From SVTX01 sp045577415 (GTDB taxonomy: Bacteria; Bacillota; Clostridia; Oscillospirales; CAG-272): a stretch of 9,487 bases of DNA. The position numbers were made by a program, and so were the translations under genes. Below the pieces are notes generated by a model that saw nothing but the letters and a program-made list of their open reading frames with translations, had not been told where the DNA came from and ran no database searches. Below are positions 6,955 through 9,487 of this stretch, piece after piece. Each line of letters starts with the position of its first letter. Position 1 is the first letter of the stretch. The stretch covers positions 1 to 9,487 of the forward strand of contig JAZNII010000161.1 of assembly GCA_045577415.1 (NCBI GenBank), in the 5' to 3' direction.

Positions 6955-8025
6955 ATGAATAAGAATATTACGCTTCTTAAAGGCGACGGAATAGGTCCCG
7001 AGATCGTCTCGCAGGCGGTCAAGGTGCTTGACGCGGTCGCAGGAAAATACGGACATAAATTCAACTATACCGAGGTTGACATCGGCGGTTGCTCTATCGA
7101 CAAATTCGGTGTGCCGATCACCGACGAGGGAATGGAGATCTGCAAAAATGCCGACGCCGTTCTCCTTGGAGCTGTCGGCGGACCCAAGTGGGATAACGTA
7201 GACCCCTCCATCCGCCCCGAAAAGGCGCTTTTGGCGGTAAGACGCGAGCTTGGACTTTTCGCAAACCTCCGTCCTACAAAGCTTTTCCCCCAGCTTGCCG
7301 ATTCTTCGCCCTTAAAGCAGAGCATAGTCGGTAACGGAATCGATCTTATGATCGTCCGTGAGTTGACGGGCGGTATCTACTTCGGCAAGAGATACACCGA
7401 GGTGGTCGATGGCGAAAAGGTGGCAACCGACTATATGACCTACTCCGAGCATGAGATCGAGCGCATCGGTCGTGTGGCTTTCGAGTCGGCTAAAAAGAGA
7501 AATAACAAGCTTGCAAGCGTAGATAAGGCAAATGTCCTTGATTCCTCCAGACTTTGGAGAGCAGTTATGCACCGTCTCGCGGAGGAATACCCTGAGGTCG
7601 AGTACAGCGATATCCTCGTTGACAACACCGCTATGCAGCTTATCAAGAACCCCACCCAGTTTGACGTTATCGTAACCGAGAATATGTTTGGTGACATTCT
7701 CTCCGACGAGGCAAGTATGCTGACGGGATCTATCGGAATGATGCCCTCGGCGTCGCTTTCCGAAGGCACTCTCGGTATGTACGAGCCTATCCACGGTTCA
7801 GCTCCCGACATCGCGGGAATGGATATAGCAAACCCCATCGGCACGGTAATGAGCGCGGCTATGATGCTCCGTTATTCCTTTGACATGAAAGAGGAAGCAG
7901 ACGCTATCGAGGCGGCAGTCAACAAGGCTCTTGACGACGGCTACCGCACGCCCGATATATACAAGGACGGCTTTAAGAGGGTAGGCTGCACCGAAATGGG
8001 AGATGTTCTCGCATCTAATATTTAA
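6955..8025 (+). CDS. leuB: 3-Isopropylmalate dehydrogenase
   Basis: NAD-dependent oxidative decarboxylation of 3-isopropylmalate to 2-ketoisocaproate (EC 1.1.1.85). The 356 residues are full length for the family. Visible are LLKGDGIGPEI (7-17), substrate-binding arginines Arg96, Arg106 (FANLRPTKL) and Arg135 (VRELTGG), Tyr142 in IYFGKRY, Lys191 in SVDKANVL, metal-site Asp223 (VDNTAMQLI), Asp247 and Asp251 (ENMFGDILSDEASM), and HGSAPDIAG (280-288), whose Asp favours NAD over NADP. The Tyr/Lys/Asp set matches the catalytic pattern of the beta-decarboxylating dehydrogenases. Start ATG 6955 follows AGAGGAA (6942-6948) 6 bp upstream, 12 bp after leuD. Neighbouring leuA, leuC and leuD exclude isocitrate or tartrate dehydrogenase as the likely role. 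Confidence 0.97.
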   Translation: MNKNITLLKGDGIGPEIVSQAVKVLDAVAGKYGHKFNYTEVDIGGCSIDKFGVPITDEGMEICKNADAVLLGAVGGPKWDNVDPSIRPEKALLAVRRELGLFANLRPTKLFPQLADSSPLKQSIVGNGIDLMIVRELTGGIYFGKRYTEVVDGEKVATDYMTYSEHEIERIGRVAFESAKKRNNKLASVDKANVLDSSRLWRAVMHRLAEEYPEVEYSDILVDNTAMQLIKNPTQFDVIVTENMFGDILSDEASMLTGSIGMMPSASLSEGTLGMYEPIHGSAPDIAGMDIANPIGTVMSAAMMLRYSFDMKEEADAIEAAVNKALDDGYRTPDIYKDGFKRVGCTEMGDVLASNI

Positions 8026-8090
8026 CAAATATAATTTTCAAAGAGATGGAAACGTGTTTTATATTGCTTCCCCTTGAAATTGAAAATTTT

Positions 8091-8170
8091 TAAAAAGTTT
8101 TTGGTGAAGGGGAGAGGTGCAGGAGAGGGGAAACACCCTTTTCCTAAAAAGGTGTTTCCCCTCTCCTGCA
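8091..8170. repeat. Hairpin repeat E before ilvE, perfect 20-bp arms
   Basis: Bases 8118-8137 (TGCAGGAGAGGGGAAACACC) are the exact reverse complement of 8151-8170, with an inner TTTT/AAAA pairing near the loop. The lead-in at 8091-8117, TAAAAAGTTTTTGGTGAAGG and following, parallels that of element D. It ends 7 bp before the ilvE ribosome binding site. The remaining 8026-8090 of this spacer is A/T-rich with no gene or convincing promoter. Confidence 0.75.
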
Positions 8171-8191
8171 AAATAAAAAGGAGAAATAACA

Positions 8192-9259
8192 ATGCTTAAT
8201 ATCAGATATGAGCTTGTAACAGAAAAGAAAGCAAAGCCCGATTGGGATAATCTCGGCTTTGGAAAGCACTTTACCGACCACATGTTTATTATGGACTACG
8301 ATAAGGGTCAAGGCTGGCACGACGCGAGAATAGTTCCTTATCAGAATCTCTCTCTTGACCCCGCTTGTATGGTATTCCACTACGCGCAGGAGATGTTCGA
8401 GGGACTTAAGGCATACCGCACGCCCGACGGCTCTATTCAGCTGTTCAGACCCGATCAGAACATCGACAGAATGAACCGCACCAACGAGCGTCTTTGCATT
8501 CCGCAGCTTAATAAAGAGGACGTTCTCGATGCGCTGAAGGCTTTCGTCAAGGTGGAGGAGGATTGGGTGCCTTATAAAGAGGGAACCTCGCTCTATATCC
8601 GTCCCTTCATTATTGCTACCGACGTTCAACTCGGCGTTCACCCCTCAAAGAGCTATAAGTTTATGATAATCACCTGCCCCGTCGGCGCGTATTACGCAGA
8701 GGGTATCAAGCCTGTCAAGATCTTCGTTGAAAGAGAGTATGTCCGCGCGGTAAGAGGCGGTACGGGCTTTGCGAAGGTAGGCGGCAACTACGCATGCTCG
8801 CTTATCGGTCAGGAAAAGGCGGAGAAGATGGGATATTCTCAGGTTCTTTGGCTTGACGGCATCGAGCATAAGTATATCGACGAGGTCGGTGCTATGAACG
8901 TATTTTTCGTTCTCGACGGCACCGTCGTAACCCCAGCTCTTGAAGAGGGAAGTATTCTTCCCGGTGTTACCAGAAAGTCCTGTATTCAGCTCTTGCAGTC
9001 TATGGGCTACAAGGTAGAGGAGAGAAAGCTCTCGCTCGCCGAGGTAGAGCAGGCTTACGCCGAGGGCAAACTGAACGAAGCCTTCGGTACGGGAACCGCC
9101 GCTGTCGTCTCTCCCATGGGACTTCTCGACACGGGCGACCAAAAAATGGTCATCAATAACGGCGAAATAGGACCCGTCGCACAGAAGCTCTACGATACCC
9201 TCACTTCTATCCAGTGGGGTAAGATCGAAGACAAATTCGGCTGGACGGTTAAGGTTTAA
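8192..9259 (+). CDS. ilvE: Branched-chain amino acid aminotransferase
   Basis: A PLP enzyme of fold type IV that interconverts valine, leucine and isoleucine with their keto acids using glutamate/2-oxoglutarate (EC 2.6.1.42). At 355 residues it resembles the longer, eukaryotic-like IlvE group rather than the ~309-residue E. coli type. Seen are FEGLKAYR (69-76), LYIRPFI (134-140), the PLP lysine Lys195 in GTGFAKVGGNYA, YIDEVGAMNVFF (228-239, cofactor-contacting Glu231), LPGVTRKS (256-263) and FGTGTAAVVSPMG (298-310). The ending IQWGKIEDKFGWTVKV is typical of the family, so the gene is complete. ATG 8192 has AAGGAG (8178-8183) 8 bp upstream. It lies 166 bp after leuB behind hairpin E and finishes the pathway. 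The last 14 codons and stop lie in the DNA copied again at 9394-9487, which is an artefact. Confidence 0.96.
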   Translation: MLNIRYELVTEKKAKPDWDNLGFGKHFTDHMFIMDYDKGQGWHDARIVPYQNLSLDPACMVFHYAQEMFEGLKAYRTPDGSIQLFRPDQNIDRMNRTNERLCIPQLNKEDVLDALKAFVKVEEDWVPYKEGTSLYIRPFIIATDVQLGVHPSKSYKFMIITCPVGAYYAEGIKPVKIFVEREYVRAVRGGTGFAKVGGNYACSLIGQEKAEKMGYSQVLWLDGIEHKYIDEVGAMNVFFVLDGTVVTPALEEGSILPGVTRKSCIQLLQSMGYKVEERKLSLAEVEQAYAEGKLNEAFGTGTAAVVSPMGLLDTGDQKMVINNGEIGPVAQKLYDTLTSIQWGKIEDKFGWTVKV

Positions 9260-9260
9260 G

Positions 9261-9309
9261 GTTTTTATGTGGGGGAGAGGGCGAAACTTTTTTCAAAAAG
9301 TTTCGCCCT
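9261..9309. repeat. Hairpin repeat F after ilvE, perfect 15-bp arms
   Basis: AGGGCGAAACTTTTT (9278-9292) and AAAAAGTTTCGCCCT (9295-9309) are perfect complements around a TC loop. The lead-in GTTTTTATGTGGGGGAGAGG follows the same pattern as the other elements. The genomic sequence breaks off exactly at the end of the stem, so flanking bases of a longer palindrome may be missing. It could help end the ilvE transcript, but no T-run is visible. Confidence 0.7.
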
Positions 9310-9393
9310 AAGTCGGATCGTAGCCATGTCGTTCTGTGAGCCAAGGAGTTGTAGTTAACACTTGTCTTCCTAAGACCGCTTGGCCTCCGACTT
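9310..9393. other. Sequencing adapter contamination (MGI/BGISEQ, with index)
   Basis: Bases 9310-9351 match the 42-base MGI/BGISEQ read-2 adapter as I remember it, starting AAGTCGGATCGTAGCCATGT. Bases 9362-9393 are the reverse complement of the 32-base read-1 adapter, ending GCTTGGCCTCCGACTT. Between them, TAGTTAACAC (9352-9361) has the length and place of a 10-base sample index. The 8-bp inverted ends (AAGTCGGA/TCCGACTT) are the common start of both adapters, not a biological inverted repeat. This stretch should be removed from any annotation. Confidence 0.95.
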
Positions 9394-9487
9394 GGGGTAA
9401 GATCGAAGACAAATTCGGCTGGACGGTTAAGGTTTAAGGTTTTTATGTGGGGGAGAGGGCGAAACTTTTTTCAAAAAGTTTCGCCCT
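9394..9487. other. Artificial second copy of the ilvE end and hairpin F
   Basis: This stretch is identical to 9216-9309 (offset 178): the last 14 ilvE codons, its stop and hairpin F. Directly preceded by adapter and ending at the window end, it is best read as the same 94-bp library insert seen a second time after adapter read-through, not a gene fragment or genomic duplication. The exact match continues one base further left (9393 with 9215) only because the adapter ends in T. Confidence 0.93.

Noticed and set aside
9310..9393. Structured RNA or attachment site bounded by AAGTCGGA/TCCGACTT and direct 94-bp repeats
   Set aside because: The sequence matches the two MGI/BGISEQ adapters, so both the inverted ends and the flanking repeats come from library preparation and assembly.

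Overview
The window reads as a piece of a Gram-positive, anaerobic Clostridia chromosome, probably a gut Oscillospirales/Ruminococcaceae-like organism from a metagenome. The basis is moderate GC content, strong purine-rich Shine-Dalgarno sites (AAGGAG) before almost every gene, the gene families present, and many hairpin repeats between genes. The exact taxon cannot be read from the sequence. All genes lie on the + strand.

Layout: 2-475 is the 3' end of a type III pantothenate kinase gene (coaX-like, 5' end outside the window). After a 162-bp spacer with a 20-bp-periodic mini-hairpin repeat comes an ECF-transporter S component (638-1267), probably for pantothenate. Only 19 bp later a nearly complete set of late branched-chain amino acid genes begins: ilvD (1287-2951), leuA of the long LeuA2 type (3213-4871), leuC (5110-6369), leuD (6463-6942), leuB (6955-8025) and ilvE (8192-9259). 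IlvD makes 2-ketoisovalerate (and the isoleucine keto acid). LeuA, LeuCD and LeuB extend 2-ketoisovalerate to 2-ketoisocaproate, and IlvE transaminates the keto acids to valine, leucine and isoleucine. The early genes ilvB/ilvN/ilvC are not in the window. 2-Ketoisovalerate is also the pantothenate precursor, which may explain the CoaX and S-component neighbours.

Most larger spacers carry perfect or near-perfect hairpins sharing a CTTTTT..AAAAAG core inside variable, often G/C-rich arms. They look like a dispersed repeat family. The spacers after ilvD and leuA also share a second block of about 33 bp. A different small double-hairpin repeat lies between leuC and leuD. No spacer exceeds 300 bp.

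The most important observation is at the right end. Bases 9310-9393 are not genomic. They match the two MGI/BGISEQ (DNBSEQ) library adapters around a 10-base index, and 9394-9487 is an exact second copy of 9216-9309. The trustworthy genomic sequence therefore ends at 9309. I found no new defence, mobile or biosynthetic system; apart from the repeats and the artefact this is an ordinary metabolic region.
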